This document shows positions 54,705 to 63,150 of a stretch of 64,000 bases of DNA, piece by piece (the first letter of the stretch is position 1; each line of letters opens with the position of its first letter). The stretch is from Rheinheimera nanhaiensis E407-8 (GTDB lineage: Bacteria; Pseudomonadota; Gammaproteobacteria; Enterobacterales; Alteromonadaceae). Below the pieces are notes generated by a model. That model worked only from the letters and a program-made list of their open reading frames with translations, did not search any database and was not told where the DNA came from. Where the stretch lies: positions 1 through 64,000 of the forward strand of contig NZ_BAFK01000002.1 in the NCBI RefSeq assembly GCF_000296695.1, written 5' to 3'. A program made the translations under genes and the position numbers.

Positions 54705-56021
54705 TCAGCTTGGTTGCCGGCGCGCCCGTATCAGTTGCCACAACTGGCTGCGGGTGCTTTTGGCGAAAAATAAAAAGAAAAATGAAGCATAAGCATACGA
54801 AATCAGCGTGGCCCACGCCGCGCCGACGATGCCCATAGTGGGAATTAGCCAGAGGTTTAAACCGACATTAAGCGCGGCGCCAACCGCGTGGCTTAACAGT
54901 GACAGCGGCTCCTGCTCGGTAATCAGCAAATGCTGGCTAATTAAATAACGCACAAAAATAAAGCAGCCGGCCCAGATATGAATGCGCAGTACTGCTACCG
55001 CACCGGCAAAGGCGTCACCAAACAGCAGGCTGACAATCCAGGGCGACAGTAGCGACATCACCACCGCAATAGCAAAAGCCATAGCAAAGAACAGCAGTGC
55101 AAAACGGCGTAGCTTCAGGTAATAGGGCGTCCAGCCTTGCTGATGAGCGCGGATCATATCCGGGTAATAGCGCGCGGCTAAGGTGGCCGGAAACACATAC
55201 CATAGCTCAGATAAACGGCTGGCGGCGGCGTAAATACCGGCCTGCTCGGTGCCGGCGATAGAGCCTATCATTACGATATCAATTTTCAGGTAAATCACCG
55301 ATACGATGCCAGACACCCACAGCCAGGAAGAGCGCTTCAGCAGCTGCTTAGCCTGGTTAACATTAAACCAGCGTGGATGATAGGCCGGCCAGCGTGCTTC
55401 GCCTTCTTTATACGGCTGGTGTTTGCGCCGGTACAGCAGGTACTGCGCCATACCGACGACAAAAAATTCGATACCGGTTAACAGCAGCAAACTGGCAATA
55501 CCAAAGCCACTGTATAACAGCGCCAGTTTAGCGGCAAAGCTCACCAGGGATATGGCGGATTTAACATAGGCCACACTGCGAAAGGTGCCCTGGTAATTTA
55601 AGTAAAATTCAAACAGCAAAAAACCAAAAAAGGCCTGCAGTAAAAACAGCACCGGAATGGCAATGGCGGTATTGCCGCTAAACATGGCGGGGTATAACAG
55701 ATGAAACGCCAGCAGCATCAGGCTGCCACCAAGTAAACCCAGCAGCAGGCGCATACTAATGGCGCTGTACAGCATGGTCATGGCATCAACGCCGTGCTCG
55801 TGTTTTACCATTTGGCGCACGACAACGTTATTCAGGCCCAGGCTGGTTAGCGGCACTAAAAAGGCGCTCCAGGCCATCACAATCGAATACACGCCCAGCT
55901 CGCTGGCGCCCAGCATACGGGCAACGAATACGGTTAGCACAGCGCCGGCAGCCAGTTTTACCAGTTTATCGCCCAGCATGGCCGTGGCGCGGGCCAGCAG
56001 AATTTTTTTCAGCAGTTTCAC
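54705..56021 (-). CDS. Wzx-type oligosaccharide flippase
   Basis: A 438-residue membrane protein of the MOP/polysaccharide-exporter superfamily with about 12 to 14 predicted helices. It begins with LGDKLVKLAAGAVLTVFVARMLGASELGVYSIVMA, the usual Wzx opening, and has IKIDIVMIGSIAGTEQAGIYAAASRLSELWYVFP in the middle. It would flip lipid-linked repeat units across the inner membrane. It overlaps wecA by one base. Confidence 0.9.
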   Translation of the reverse strand: MKLLKKILLARATAMLGDKLVKLAAGAVLTVFVARMLGASELGVYSIVMAWSAFLVPLTSLGLNNVVVRQMVKHEHGVDAMTMLYSAISMRLLLGLLGGSLMLLAFHLLYPAMFSGNTAIAIPVLFLLQAFFGFLLFEFYLNYQGTFRSVAYVKSAISLVSFAAKLALLYSGFGIASLLLLTGIEFFVVGMAQYLLYRRKHQPYKEGEARWPAYHPRWFNVNQAKQLLKRSSWLWVSGIVSVIYLKIDIVMIGSIAGTEQAGIYAAASRLSELWYVFPATLAARYYPDMIRAHQQGWTPYYLKLRRFALLFFAMAFAIAVVMSLLSPWIVSLLFGDAFAGAVAVLRIHIWAGCFIFVRYLISQHLLITEQEPLSLLSHAVGAALNVGLNLWLIPTMGIVGAAWATLISYAYASFFFLFFAKSTRSQLWQLIRARRQPS

Positions 56022-57097
56022 TACTTTACAACCCTAGGAACGGTGCGGCGCAGCCGCTTGTGTCGCAGGTGCGAAATAATACGCCAGATATGCTGCAGCA
56101 GATATAGGTAAGCGCCGAACAACAGCAAAAATAACAGTAGCATCAGCCAGTCGGGCAGCAGCAGGTATTCAGCAATAATGCCAATACAGGCAAAAATACA
56201 GGCCAGTGCGGTAATCAGTGCCAGCGACTCGCGCGAGCTTAGCCCCAGGCGCAGTGAAATATGGTGTAAATGCTCGCGGTCGGCCTGAAACGGCGATTGG
56301 CCCTTACGGATGCGCCGCACCATAATAGCAATCATGTCCATCAGCGGAATGGCAATGATCCAAAGCGCGGTGACCGGGCGAAAGCTGGCGCTTTCACTTT
56401 GGGTGCCGATAATCAGCAGCCAGATCACTGACAGGCCAATTAACATGCTGCCGGCATCGCCCATAAAAATGCGCCGGCCGGGAATAAGGTTCAGGTTGCA
56501 GGCCAGATAAGGTAGCAGTGCCACGGCCAGCAGCAGCGCCAGGGCGGCGTATTCCTGTTGCCCCCAAAGCGCCATAAAAATAGCAATGGCACTAAAGCTG
56601 ACCAGGCTTAGCATACCGGCCAGGCCATCAATACCGTCGGTCATGTTAAAGGCATTAATGGCAGCAATAACGGCAACGAGTGTAACGGGTAAGCCCAATA
56701 CGCCAAGCTCTATTACGCCAAAGCCAAATAAATTGCCCAGGCTGGCCAGGTGTAAATCCAGCGCGTAGGTCATCGCCAGCCCTACCAGCGTTTGTACCGC
56801 CAGGCGCAGTTTTACGCTTAAATCCAGATAATCATCAAACACGCCAAGCAGTACAATAACGCCGCTACAGGCCAGATAATACAGCGGTTGTATGCTGCTG
56901 TCGGCAAACAGCAGCAGCGACAGCGCCAGGCCACAGTAAGTGGCAATACCACCAATTAATGGCACCGCGCCCTGATGCTGCTTGCGCCCGCGCGGAATAT
57001 CGACCAGGCCGACCCGGACAGACAGCGGGTACAGCACTAAGATGGCCAGGGCGGAGGCGATAAAGGCGCTAAGGTAAAGCATAGTATGTTCAGGCAT
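56021..57097 (-). CDS. wecA: Undecaprenyl-phosphate sugar-1-phosphate transferase (WecA type)
   Basis: A 358-residue polytopic enzyme of the MraY/WecA family that starts glycan synthesis by placing a sugar-phosphate, usually GlcNAc-1-P, on undecaprenyl phosphate. Motifs: GIATYCGLAL, the Mg-binding LGVFDDYLDLSVKLRL, NAFNMTDGIDGLAGM, GDAGSMLIGLSVIW and the cytoplasmic DREHLHHISLRLG. First gene of the minus-strand half. The 174-base AT-rich gap before it must contain the divergent promoters, though I see none clearly. Confidence 0.9.
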   Translation of the reverse strand: MPEHTMLYLSAFIASALAILVLYPLSVRVGLVDIPRGRKQHQGAVPLIGGIATYCGLALSLLLFADSSIQPLYYLACSGVIVLLGVFDDYLDLSVKLRLAVQTLVGLAMTYALDLHLASLGNLFGFGVIELGVLGLPVTLVAVIAAINAFNMTDGIDGLAGMLSLVSFSAIAIFMALWGQQEYAALALLLAVALLPYLACNLNLIPGRRIFMGDAGSMLIGLSVIWLLIIGTQSESASFRPVTALWIIAIPLMDMIAIMVRRIRKGQSPFQADREHLHHISLRLGLSSRESLALITALACIFACIGIIAEYLLLPDWLMLLLFLLLFGAYLYLLQHIWRIISHLRHKRLRRTVPRVVK

Positions 57098-57271
57098 TTA
57101 GCTATCCTGTTGCTGGTAGTACAGTCGTGATATTCAGCCGGGCGTCAGCTATTACAGGTTATATCTGTGTGCATTATGTTTGTTGCACACTGGTGCTATA
57201 AACTAAGTGTTTTTTTTATTAACAACAAGTATTGTACACAGCCGATGCGGCTGTCAGGATGAAATTTACGC

Positions 57272-58327
57272 GTGCAAAGCCATAATCTTAATCTTCTTAT
57301 TGTCAGCAATATGGGACCTAAGCCGTCCAGCCCATTTCAGGGTAAGTTTGTTCACAACCAGGTATGGGCGCTGGCCGCGTTAAACCCTGCTTATCATTAT
57401 ATGCGCTGGCACAGTGACTCCCGGCTGAATAAAGTGCTGAAATACCCGGTGTTTCTGCTGGATTTTATCTGGCGTTTTATCCTGAGCCGGCGCCGCTTTG
57501 ATATTATCCATGTGCACTTTTTTTATCCGACCATCTATTTGGCGCTGCTGTACAAATGGCTGCGTAACAGCCAGGTAAAAATTGTGGTGACCTGTCATGG
57601 CAGTGACATTTATAAATACCAGCCGCCGGGCAAGCTATACCGTTGGTGTGCAGCTAAAGTAGATCAGTGGATTTTTGCCAGCAAAGCCCTGGCGCAGCAT
57701 TTTAGCCTGCCGGTAGCGAAAAAGCAGGTATTGCCGGCGGGCATCAGCGAGCTGTTTCGCCAGACCGACAGGCTAAGTTATCAGGAAAAGAGCATAGATC
57801 TGTTGTATGTCGGCAGTTTAGATCAGAATAAAGGCATGGACCGGCTACTGGCACTGTTGCCAGTACTGCACGATAAAAAAGTGGTGGTGGCCGGCAGCGG
57901 CCCCTGGCTGGCGCGCTTACAACATGCGGCGCAGCAGTTTCCTAATGTGCTGGTGGTGGGGCCTAAAGATACCGCAGCGCTTAAGCAGCTGTATTGCCAG
58001 GCGCGTGGTTTGATCAGCCTGTCGCGCCATGAAGCCTTTGGCCTGGTGATGGCCGAGGCGATGGCGTGCTATACGCCAGTGATCGCTACCGAGACTGACG
58101 GCGCACGGGAGCAGGTGCAACATGGCATCAATGGTTTACTGGTCAGCCAACAGGGGGAGGAAACCGAAGTGATAGCCCGGCTTAGCTCGGCATTACAGCA
58201 GTTTTTTAGCTTGTCAGAGCAGCAGTATCAATTACTGCAGCAGCAGGGCCGCGCCAGTGCTGAGCAATACCTGCTGGGGCAGGTGGTAACAGAATTACAG
58301 CAAGTTTATCAGAGAGTAATGTTATGA
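57272..58327 (+). CDS. Glycosyltransferase family 4
   Basis: A 351-residue GT-B glycosyltransferase. SPFQGKFVHNQVWALAAL opens the acceptor domain and CHGSDIYKYQPPGKLYRW lies near 110. DLLYVGSLDQNKGMDRLLALLPVL begins the donor domain, which ends with the E-x7-E motif in RHEAFGLVMAEAMACYTPVIATETDG. GTG start at 57272 with AGGATG upstream. Sugar specificity unknown. Overlaps the next gene by four bases. Confidence 0.9.
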   Translation: MQSHNLNLLIVSNMGPKPSSPFQGKFVHNQVWALAALNPAYHYMRWHSDSRLNKVLKYPVFLLDFIWRFILSRRRFDIIHVHFFYPTIYLALLYKWLRNSQVKIVVTCHGSDIYKYQPPGKLYRWCAAKVDQWIFASKALAQHFSLPVAKKQVLPAGISELFRQTDRLSYQEKSIDLLYVGSLDQNKGMDRLLALLPVLHDKKVVVAGSGPWLARLQHAAQQFPNVLVVGPKDTAALKQLYCQARGLISLSRHEAFGLVMAEAMACYTPVIATETDGAREQVQHGINGLLVSQQGEETEVIARLSSALQQFFSLSEQQYQLLQQQGRASAEQYLLGQVVTELQQVYQRVML

Positions 58328-59073
58328 GTGATGCCAAAGCGGCAGCCGTAAGTGGGCAGATTGCGCAAGTGAGCGTAGGGCCGGTACAGGTATCCGCCTT
58401 TAACGACATGCAGCAGTTGCTGCAGTTTATCGTTGGTGACGACGGCAAGGTGTTTGCCGGCTCTGCCATTGCGATTAACCCGGAAAAAGTGTTAACCGCC
58501 ATGCGTGAACCCCGCATCAATGAGGTGATCCGCGCCGCCGATATTCGCTACGCCGATGGTATCGGTGTGGTAAAAGTGATGCGAAAACGGCTGAATAAAA
58601 AAGTGCAGCGTATTCCCGGCTGCGAGCTGTGGCAGCAACTGATGCTGCGGGCGGCGAAATATCAGGTGCCGGTATTTATTGTCGGCGCTAAGCCTGAGGT
58701 AAACCAGCAAACGGCAGCTAAACTGCGCAGCCAGCAGGTGAACCTGGTTGGTGCGGTTGATGGCTATTTTAGCGATGAAGCCGCGCTGATTGCGCAAATT
58801 AAACACAGTGGTACCCGTATTGTCAGTGTGGCCATGGGGTCACCCAAGCAGGAGCTGTTAATCCAGCGTATCCGCGCCCAGCATCCGGATTGTTTTTACA
58901 TGGGCGTGGGCGGTACCTACGATGTGTTTACCGGTAATGTTAAACGGGCGCCGGCACTTTGGTGTAAGCTGAATTTAGAATGGGCCTACCGCTTGTTGTC
59001 GCAGCCCAGTCGTATTGGCCGCCAGCTGGGGTTAGCCCGTTATTTGTGGTGGTATTGGACCGGTAAAATTTAA
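58324..59073 (+). CDS. WecG/TagA/CpsF-family glycosyltransferase
   Basis: A 249-residue GT26 enzyme, in a family that adds ManNAc or ManNAcA to GlcNAc on the undecaprenyl lipid carrier. AIAINPEKVLTAMREPRINEVIRAADIRYADGIGVVKVMRK contains the conserved Asp-Gly. VFIVGAKPEVNQQTAAKLR, VAMGSPKQELLIQRIR and YMGVGGTYDVFTGNVKRAP complete the pattern. This fits action directly after WecA, giving a ManNAc-GlcNAc-type linkage. Confidence 0.92.
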   Translation: MSDAKAAAVSGQIAQVSVGPVQVSAFNDMQQLLQFIVGDDGKVFAGSAIAINPEKVLTAMREPRINEVIRAADIRYADGIGVVKVMRKRLNKKVQRIPGCELWQQLMLRAAKYQVPVFIVGAKPEVNQQTAAKLRSQQVNLVGAVDGYFSDEAALIAQIKHSGTRIVSVAMGSPKQELLIQRIRAQHPDCFYMGVGGTYDVFTGNVKRAPALWCKLNLEWAYRLLSQPSRIGRQLGLARYLWWYWTGKI

Positions 59074-59091
59074 TGGCGCAGGTGTGTTGAG

Positions 59092-59991
59092 ATGGCAACT
59101 TCTAACTTTCCGCTGATCAGTGTCTACATGCCCACTTATAACCGGGTGCAGATGGCAATTCGGGCGATTGAATCGGTATTAGCACAGGATTACCCTAACC
59201 TGGAATTACTGGTGGTAGACGATGCCTCCAGCGACGATACCTGGCAGGTGCTAACGAATAAATACATTAACGACGAGCGTATCCGTTTTTTTCGCCAGAG
59301 TAGCGGCCAGGGCGCCTGTGCTGCCCGCAACCGCGCTATTAGCGAAGCGAAAGGTGAGTTTGTTACCGGCATTGACGATGATGACGAGTTTTTACCCAAT
59401 CGCTTAAGCAGCCTGTACAGCGCCTATGATGATAAATACAGCTGTGTCTGCTCGGGTTATATCTGGGATTACGGCACCGTGCAAAAGCGGCTGTTCGCCA
59501 CACGGCAGGTGGTGGGGTTGGCAGAATTATTAGATTTACACACACTGTCGAATCAGGCGCTGGTAAAGCGCGACCGGATGCTGGCACTGGGCGGTTTTGA
59601 TATTAATCTGGCGGCGTTTCAGGACTACGACATGTGGGTGCGCGTGGTACAGGCCTATGGCCCGGCGCTGCGTATTGCTACGCCAAGCTACAAAGTGAAT
59701 GTCGGCCATGAGCTGGGCCGTATTACCAACTCGCCAAAGCGGCTGGACGCGCATAAGCAGTTTGTAGCCAAGCACCGGGCACAGATGAGCGAGCGTAACT
59801 TGCAAAACCAGATGTTTTACCGGCGCAGCATGGAGCAAATTCCGTTTCGCTTTACCGAGCTTATCAGCAGTTGCCGCTATGGTTTGGTGACACTGAAATG
59901 GCGTTATTACCTTAAACATAAACTGGGTGTGCTAAGCCGCTGGCGCATTAAGGTATTTAGTAAAGGCCTGACTGGGTTGTTTAAAAAGTAA
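59092..59991 (+). CDS. Glycosyltransferase family 2
   Basis: A 299-residue GT-A glycosyltransferase. ISVYMPTYNRVQMAIRAIESVLAQDYPNLELLVVDDASSDDT opens the nucleotide-binding domain; the DxD-type metal motif is in GIDDDDEFLPNRL near residue 97. LALGGFDINLAAFQDYDMWVRV is the acceptor-side segment. Its stop overlaps the next start by one base. Donor sugar unknown. Confidence 0.9.
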   Translation: MATSNFPLISVYMPTYNRVQMAIRAIESVLAQDYPNLELLVVDDASSDDTWQVLTNKYINDERIRFFRQSSGQGACAARNRAISEAKGEFVTGIDDDDEFLPNRLSSLYSAYDDKYSCVCSGYIWDYGTVQKRLFATRQVVGLAELLDLHTLSNQALVKRDRMLALGGFDINLAAFQDYDMWVRVVQAYGPALRIATPSYKVNVGHELGRITNSPKRLDAHKQFVAKHRAQMSERNLQNQMFYRRSMEQIPFRFTELISSCRYGLVTLKWRYYLKHKLGVLSRWRIKVFSKGLTGLFKK

Positions 59992-61277
59992 TGCTGGCTA
60001 CTACCCCGGCAGCGACATCACAGGCGTTATTACAGCCTGTACTCGACTGGCTGTTATGCCGTCTTATTCCCTGGTTTTTACTGGTTGATTGCCTAAACGG
60101 TGCCTTGCTGCAAACCCTGGGCAGCAGTTACGGCCTGGCCGCAGGCTATAAACTGCTGCTGTTATCCTTGATGGCGCTGAGCCTAGCCTGGCAACAGCCC
60201 AGATTGCTGCTGGCACTGGCCGTTAGCTGGTTGGCGCTGCTGCCAGGCCCTATGCTGCAGTGGCCGGCGTTGCCAATACGCTGGGTGCTGGCCGATGTGC
60301 AGTTAACGCTTAAGCTTGTAAGCCCACTGCTGGCACTGGCCTATTTATGTGCACTTAAGCAGCGCAGCCCAGCGCAGGCGGCCAGGCTGTTAAAACACAG
60401 CCTGCTAATCAGTAGCCTGGTGCTGCTGGTTAATGCACTGGCCGGTATCGCCGGTTTAGGCTTTACCGCCTATCAGCCGCTGGACGGCGTGGCACAAGCG
60501 TTTTTAGGCATTAAAGGCTTTTTTTACTCAACCAATGAGCTCTCTGCCGTGCTGCTGGTGCTGACGGCGGCAATGTTGTGTTTAAGCTGGCAGCATAAGC
60601 TGCTTTACGCTTTTGTCAGTGGCTGTGCGCTGCTGTTGGCGCTGTCGCTACTGACCAAAACCGGGCTATTTGGCGTTATGCTGCTGGTACTGTTGGTGCC
60701 ACTGTTGTTACAGCAACGCCAGTTCTGGCAGGCAAAGCGCAAGCTATTAGGGCTACTGGCGCTGGCGGTATCGCTGGCGCTGCTACTGGCTATTGCCAAT
60801 GGTGAGGCCTTGCTTAAACTGCTGGGCATATACGATAAACTCAGCTTTGTTTATCAGCAGCGCGGTATCAGCGGCATTTTACTTTCATCCCGGGATTATT
60901 ACGCCGGGCGCATCTGGCAGCTGAGTAGTGAGCAATACACTATGCCGGAGCGTCTGTTTGGTGTGGGCCAGGGCGGGGTAGCGCTTTACCTGAAAAAGTA
61001 TTTTGCTGAACTGGATTGGTTTGATCTGCTGGTGTTTTACGGCCTGGCCGGTGTTAGCCTGTTTGGGCTGGTATTTGCGGTGTTTATCCGCCATAGCTGG
61101 CGTTTGCGTTATACGGGCGCCGGGCGGGTGCTGTTGCTGCTTAACCTGCTACTGCTAATGGTCTCCAGCCTGGCCGGGCATATTCTCACCTCTGGTATGC
61201 TGTGGCTGCCCTGGGCGCTGTGTAATGCATTACTGCTGCAACTTTATCAGGCTGAACATGATGAAAGATCTGCTTGA
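59991..61277 (+). CDS. Wzy/O-antigen-ligase-like membrane protein
   Basis: A 428-residue protein with about ten to twelve predicted helices. A long periplasmic loop near residues 285-345 contains FGVGQGGVALYLKKYFAELDWFDLLVFYGLAG, the pattern of O-antigen polymerases and ligases. Given the flippase and WecA-type initiator nearby, polymerisation of flipped repeat units is the likely role; ligation is the alternative. Confidence 0.82.
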   Translation: MLATTPAATSQALLQPVLDWLLCRLIPWFLLVDCLNGALLQTLGSSYGLAAGYKLLLLSLMALSLAWQQPRLLLALAVSWLALLPGPMLQWPALPIRWVLADVQLTLKLVSPLLALAYLCALKQRSPAQAARLLKHSLLISSLVLLVNALAGIAGLGFTAYQPLDGVAQAFLGIKGFFYSTNELSAVLLVLTAAMLCLSWQHKLLYAFVSGCALLLALSLLTKTGLFGVMLLVLLVPLLLQQRQFWQAKRKLLGLLALAVSLALLLAIANGEALLKLLGIYDKLSFVYQQRGISGILLSSRDYYAGRIWQLSSEQYTMPERLFGVGQGGVALYLKKYFAELDWFDLLVFYGLAGVSLFGLVFAVFIRHSWRLRYTGAGRVLLLLNLLLLMVSSLAGHILTSGMLWLPWALCNALLLQLYQAEHDERSA

Positions 61278-61956
61278 ACCGCTGTTATTCCCACATAATC
61301 TGCTGCTGCTGGGCTTATTGGCGGCCTGCATTGGCTACCGTAAAAAGGGCTTGTGGCTATTGCTGGCGTTTTACTATCTGGCCGGCAATACCTGGCTGGC
61401 CAATCAGGTACGGCACTGGTACAGCGGTTATGTGGCAACTTATGCCATCACTGCCGACAGCACTACCTTGTTGCTGGGCTGTGGTGGCTCTGCCAGCACT
61501 TTGCCGGCCTGTGCCAAGGCCCGGATCGACACCTTGGCAGGCCTGTTGCCAGAGCGCGCCAGTGTACTGATTAGCACAGCACACTGTCAGCCTTATGTTG
61601 AATATTTGCTGTCTCAGCAGCGTCAGCTGGCTGTTGATTGCTTTAACGGTGGCGATAACACCTATCAGGAGTTTAACAGCATCAGCGCCCGCGGCCTGAA
61701 GCCTGATTATATTCTGACCAGTGATTTTCATGCCTGGCGTGTTAGCCAACTGGTGAAGCAGCATGGTTTGAGCAGCCGGGTTATTGCCAGCAGCAGCCAG
61801 ACCCTGCGGCCGGTCAATTGCAGTTACAACTGCTTTATTACGGTGAATTTGTCTAACTTTGATTTTTACAGCAAACTGACCGCCGAGTTTAGCAGCTATG
61901 CGGTATACCGTTTAACCACCGGCTGGACTGACTGGTATCAGGCGCCAACAAATTAG
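61258..61956 (+). CDS. YdcF/ElyC-like DUF218 protein
   Basis: About 232 residues. Two hydrophobic helices (about 8-24 and 30-48) are followed by a DUF218 domain: TTLLLGCGGSASTLPACAKARIDTLA, an ISTAHCQPYVEYLLSQQ segment, GGDNTYQEFNSISARGLKPDYILTSDFHAWRVSQLV. E. coli ElyC of this family affects use of the undecaprenyl carrier, which would suit a glycan locus. ATG 61258 overlaps the polymerase gene by 20 bases. Confidence 0.8.
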   Translation: MMKDLLEPLLFPHNLLLLGLLAACIGYRKKGLWLLLAFYYLAGNTWLANQVRHWYSGYVATYAITADSTTLLLGCGGSASTLPACAKARIDTLAGLLPERASVLISTAHCQPYVEYLLSQQRQLAVDCFNGGDNTYQEFNSISARGLKPDYILTSDFHAWRVSQLVKQHGLSSRVIASSSQTLRPVNCSYNCFITVNLSNFDFYSKLTAEFSSYAVYRLTTGWTDWYQAPTN

Positions 61957-63084
61957 TTAGCGCCCCTGGCCAGGTTTGGCAGCTGCCCCCAATGCCATGG
62001 CTGAGCCAAGCCATTTTTCAATCTGGCCATAGTTGTCATATACTGCCACGGCGCGGGTCAGGTGCCAGATATATTGACCATCTAAACGGCGAAAACGAAA
62101 CTCTATGTTGTACGGATCGCCGGTTCGCAGGCAGTGTTGCCAATGTGACATTACCCGTTCACGGTCTTCCGGGTGGACTATATCCAGCCAGTTTAGCAGT
62201 AGCTCTTCTGTTGGCATGCCGCTAAATGTGGTCATCAGTTGGCTGACAAAGGTTAGCTGGCCATCGCTGGCGGCTGTCCACACTACTATGGGCATACTGT
62301 CGGCCCATTGTTGAAACCGCTGCTGCGCCTGTATCAGGCGCATTTCGCTCTGGTGTACGGCATTGCTGTCCTGTAGCACACCCTGCAACAGGGCGTTGTC
62401 GTCGGCACAGCAATGGCCGATAATCCGCAACCAGCAGGGGGGCGACTCGTTTGGCAGGCATGGGCACTCGATGTCAAAGGCGGTGTATTGCTCCTGACAC
62501 GCGGTTAAGGCTTGCTGCAGTGCTGAGCGATAGTCGGGGTGAAATAACTGGCAAAACTGGCTGACAGTAAGTTGCGTATCTGTATTGCCAGCGAGCAGCT
62601 TAGCAGCTTGCGGGCTTAGCGTAATCATTTTGCTGTGCGTATCCAGGTACCAGCAGCCAAACCTGGCCAGCTGGCTGGCCAGTTCTAACTGTTGCTGTTG
62701 CTGCGTTAAGTTGTCCCGGGTTGCCGATTCGCGCTGTTGTAATTGCATGGCGGAGCGTGTTTGCAGGTAAATCAGTAATAGGCATATGACCGCACCGGCA
62801 CGGTTAGCCAGCACATAGACTGATGCAAAACCCGCCGGTGCAGCAGGTGACAACCAGTAACCCAGTACTACTGCCGCCACGGCCAGCACAAAGCTGACAT
62901 TAAGCACCTGGGGCTGGTTGAGCAAACTTGCCAACAATAGCAGCGGCGCGTATAGCACACCATGAGCAAAACCAAGCTGGGTTTGGCTGTCGGCAATAAG
63001 GATTAACAGCAACAGTAAGTAAATCAGGTAAGCGGCGTTACTGTTGTCACGAAAATGTTGGATCCAATGACTCATTGCCTGCAT
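61957..63084 (-). CDS. Membrane PAS-domain protein without output domain
   Basis: A 375-residue protein. The N-terminal 110 residues hold about four membrane helices (AAYLIYLLLLLILIADSQTQ onward). A coiled coil rich in Gln and Arg follows, then a PAS-like region near 135-230 and a clear PAS_3 fold at about 250-365 (FQQWADSMPIVVWTAASDGQLTFVSQLM, WLDIVHPEDRERVMSHWQHCLRTGDPYNIEFRFRRLDGQYIWHLTRAVAVYD). The chain stops right after the last PAS, with no kinase, GGDEF, EAL or HTH part. Its stop abuts the stop of the converging YdcF-like gene with no bases between. Confidence 0.82.
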   Translation of the reverse strand: MQAMSHWIQHFRDNSNAAYLIYLLLLLILIADSQTQLGFAHGVLYAPLLLLASLLNQPQVLNVSFVLAVAAVVLGYWLSPAAPAGFASVYVLANRAGAVICLLLIYLQTRSAMQLQQRESATRDNLTQQQQQLELASQLARFGCWYLDTHSKMITLSPQAAKLLAGNTDTQLTVSQFCQLFHPDYRSALQQALTACQEQYTAFDIECPCLPNESPPCWLRIIGHCCADDNALLQGVLQDSNAVHQSEMRLIQAQQRFQQWADSMPIVVWTAASDGQLTFVSQLMTTFSGMPTEELLLNWLDIVHPEDRERVMSHWQHCLRTGDPYNIEFRFRRLDGQYIWHLTRAVAVYDNYGQIEKWLGSAMALGAAAKPGQGR

Positions 63085-63150
63085 CCTGCAACCTGGTGTG
63101 GGCTAATTATGGTACAAAGGTTGTAAAGTTGAAAAAAAATGAGGTGTCAG

